Source: an uncultured Prevotella sp. (GTDB lineage: Bacteria; Bacteroidota; Bacteroidia; Bacteroidales; Bacteroidaceae). From it: a stretch of 16,521 nucleotides of DNA. The translations under genes and the position numbers were made by a program. Below are positions 15,858 through 16,521 of the stretch, piece after piece. The DNA is taken from contig CAAHDP010000454.1 in the NCBI GenBank assembly GCA_900770515.1, forward strand, positions 1-16,521, in the 5' to 3' direction. The notes beneath the pieces were generated by a model. That model ran no database searches, had not been told where the DNA came from, and worked only from the letters and a program-made list of their open reading frames with translations. Each line of letters opens with the position of its first letter. Within the stretch, counting starts at the first letter, position 1.

Positions 15858-15863
15858 AGGAGG
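15858..15863 (+). promoter_or_regulatory. Strong Shine-Dalgarno fixing the start of the downstream membrane protein
   Basis: AGGAGG lies 10 nt before ATG 15874. Such a full Shine-Dalgarno sequence is unusual in this window. The two nearer ATGs (15854, 15869) run in one frame into a TGA at 15875-15877, so 15874 is the start. Confidence 0.6.
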
Positions 15864-15873
15864 AAAAAATGAT

Positions 15874-16521
15874 ATGAACGAAAAAGAAAAAGATATACGT
15901 TTGTTGCTCAATCGGTTTATGGCTGGTGAGACTACTCTTGAAGAGGAGGCTCTGCTAGGGGAGTGGTTTCGTCAGCATCCCGATGTGAGTGATGACCTGA
16001 AGGAATACCAGATGATGTTTGGATATTTCGACGAGGGCATGCCTCTTGACCATGAGGCGGAGGAGCATGTAGAAAATGCTCATCCAAAGGCTAAGGCACG
16101 AATGCGCCGCCTATGGTTGCCGCTTAGTTTGGCTGCATCCATCGCCCTGCTGATAGGGTTTGCTATTCCTTGGATAGGGCGACAGACAGGGTATCAGGAT
16201 GATTCGAAGATGGCTCAACTCGATGGCAGAACGACTCCGGAGGATACAGATTCTGCTGTTGGCCACGAGAAGAAATCGACAGATGCCAATCTTTCCATGC
16301 CTGAAAAGATAAAAAAGTCGGGTGATTTCGTATCTCCCAAAACAAGGAAGCACAAGCAGAGGAAATATCGTCAGCATCTGTTTGCTCCTGCTCCTCCAAA
16401 GCTTTGGATAGCTCAGAATATTGCTACCGATTCTTTGTTGGCAGAGCCGGAAAAGCTTGCCGATGAGCATCTCTGTGAGATGGAGGCACAGCAGAACGAA
16501 ATGTTCTTCAAACTCTATCTC
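15874..16521 (+). CDS. Single-pass membrane protein, putative anti-sigma partner (3' end outside the window)
   Basis: The open frame starts at ATG 15874 and is still open at the window end (216 codons seen). The cytoplasmic N-terminal part of about 79 residues begins MNEKEKDIRLLLNRFMAGETTLEEEALLGEWFRQHPD. This pattern resembles the N-terminus of FecR-like and other Bacteroidota anti-sigma proteins. One transmembrane helix follows (about residues 80-101, LWLPLSLAASIALLIGFAIPW), then a polar, lysine-rich extracytoplasmic part without a recognisable FecR domain in the visible stretch. It lies directly after the ECF sigma gene, so I infer that it holds or modulates that sigma factor. The domain that would receive the signal is not visible, and the identity of the C-terminal half is unknown. 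Confidence 0.75.
   Translation, partial: MNEKEKDIRLLLNRFMAGETTLEEEALLGEWFRQHPDVSDDLKEYQMMFGYFDEGMPLDHEAEEHVENAHPKAKARMRRLWLPLSLAASIALLIGFAIPWIGRQTGYQDDSKMAQLDGRTTPEDTDSAVGHEKKSTDANLSMPEKIKKSGDFVSPKTRKHKQRKYRQHLFAPAPPKLWIAQNIATDSLLAEPEKLADEHLCEMEAQQNEMFFKLYL

Noticed and set aside
15854..15877. Seven-codon upstream ORF overlapping the start of the membrane protein gene by ATGA
   Set aside because: It lies within the Shine-Dalgarno region, which it would have to share. It is probably a by-product of AGGAGG-type sequence, so it is not reported as regulatory.
1..16521. CRISPR arrays, tRNA/rRNA genes, insertion sequences or transposases
   Set aside because: I looked for regularly spaced repeats, cloverleaf-like segments, rRNA-like stretches and transposase motifs and saw none. 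The only tandem repeat is the short one at 6615-6663.

Overview
The window looks like a chromosomal segment of a gut or oral Bacteroidota, most likely the Prevotella/Segatella group. The reasons are the TAnnTTTG-type -7 elements, the scarcity of Shine-Dalgarno sequences, two small NVEALA-motif proteins, two BF3164/6-bladed-propeller-type lipoproteins, and a secreted GH127-type arabinofuranosidase. All convincing genes are on the + strand. This assignment rests on recognised families and style, not on a database search.

Region 1 (1-4002) is visibly AT-rich. It opens with a strong nested hairpin (46-85) and a decayed or truncated C-terminal TPR fragment (138-524). Two copies of the same module follow. 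Each is a small exported NVEALA-family protein plus a lipoprotein predicted to be a beta-propeller: 737-1003 with 1083-2168, and 2405-2787/8 with 2788-4002. The two small genes share leader architecture, an upstream TAACTTAATA element at identical spacing, and a nearly identical DNA block over the NVEALA motif. Copy 1 has a 79-bp spacer with a hairpin between peptide and lipoprotein. In copy 2 the two genes overlap (TGATG).

Region 2 (3999-12813) is a complete tripartite RND efflux system: a TolC-family outer-membrane factor, a lipoprotein periplasmic adaptor, and two different RND permeases in tandem. The second propeller lipoprotein overlaps the TolC gene by ATGA. The order NVEALA - lipoprotein - TolC - adaptor - RND - RND therefore reads as one translationally coupled operon. 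This is the most interesting feature of the window, because it suggests that the small secreted protein and its lipoprotein partner work with, or are regulated with, the pump.

Region 3 (12814-15243) holds a monocistronic secreted GH127/DUF1680 enzyme with its own Bacteroidota promoter, a structured 5' leader and a perfect 19-bp-stem terminator. Its catalytic and zinc-ligand residues are intact. No SusC/SusD pair is nearby.

Region 4 (15295-16521) starts a new unit: an ECF sigma factor followed by a single-pass membrane protein that is cut by the window end. The membrane protein is probably the cognate anti-sigma-like partner.
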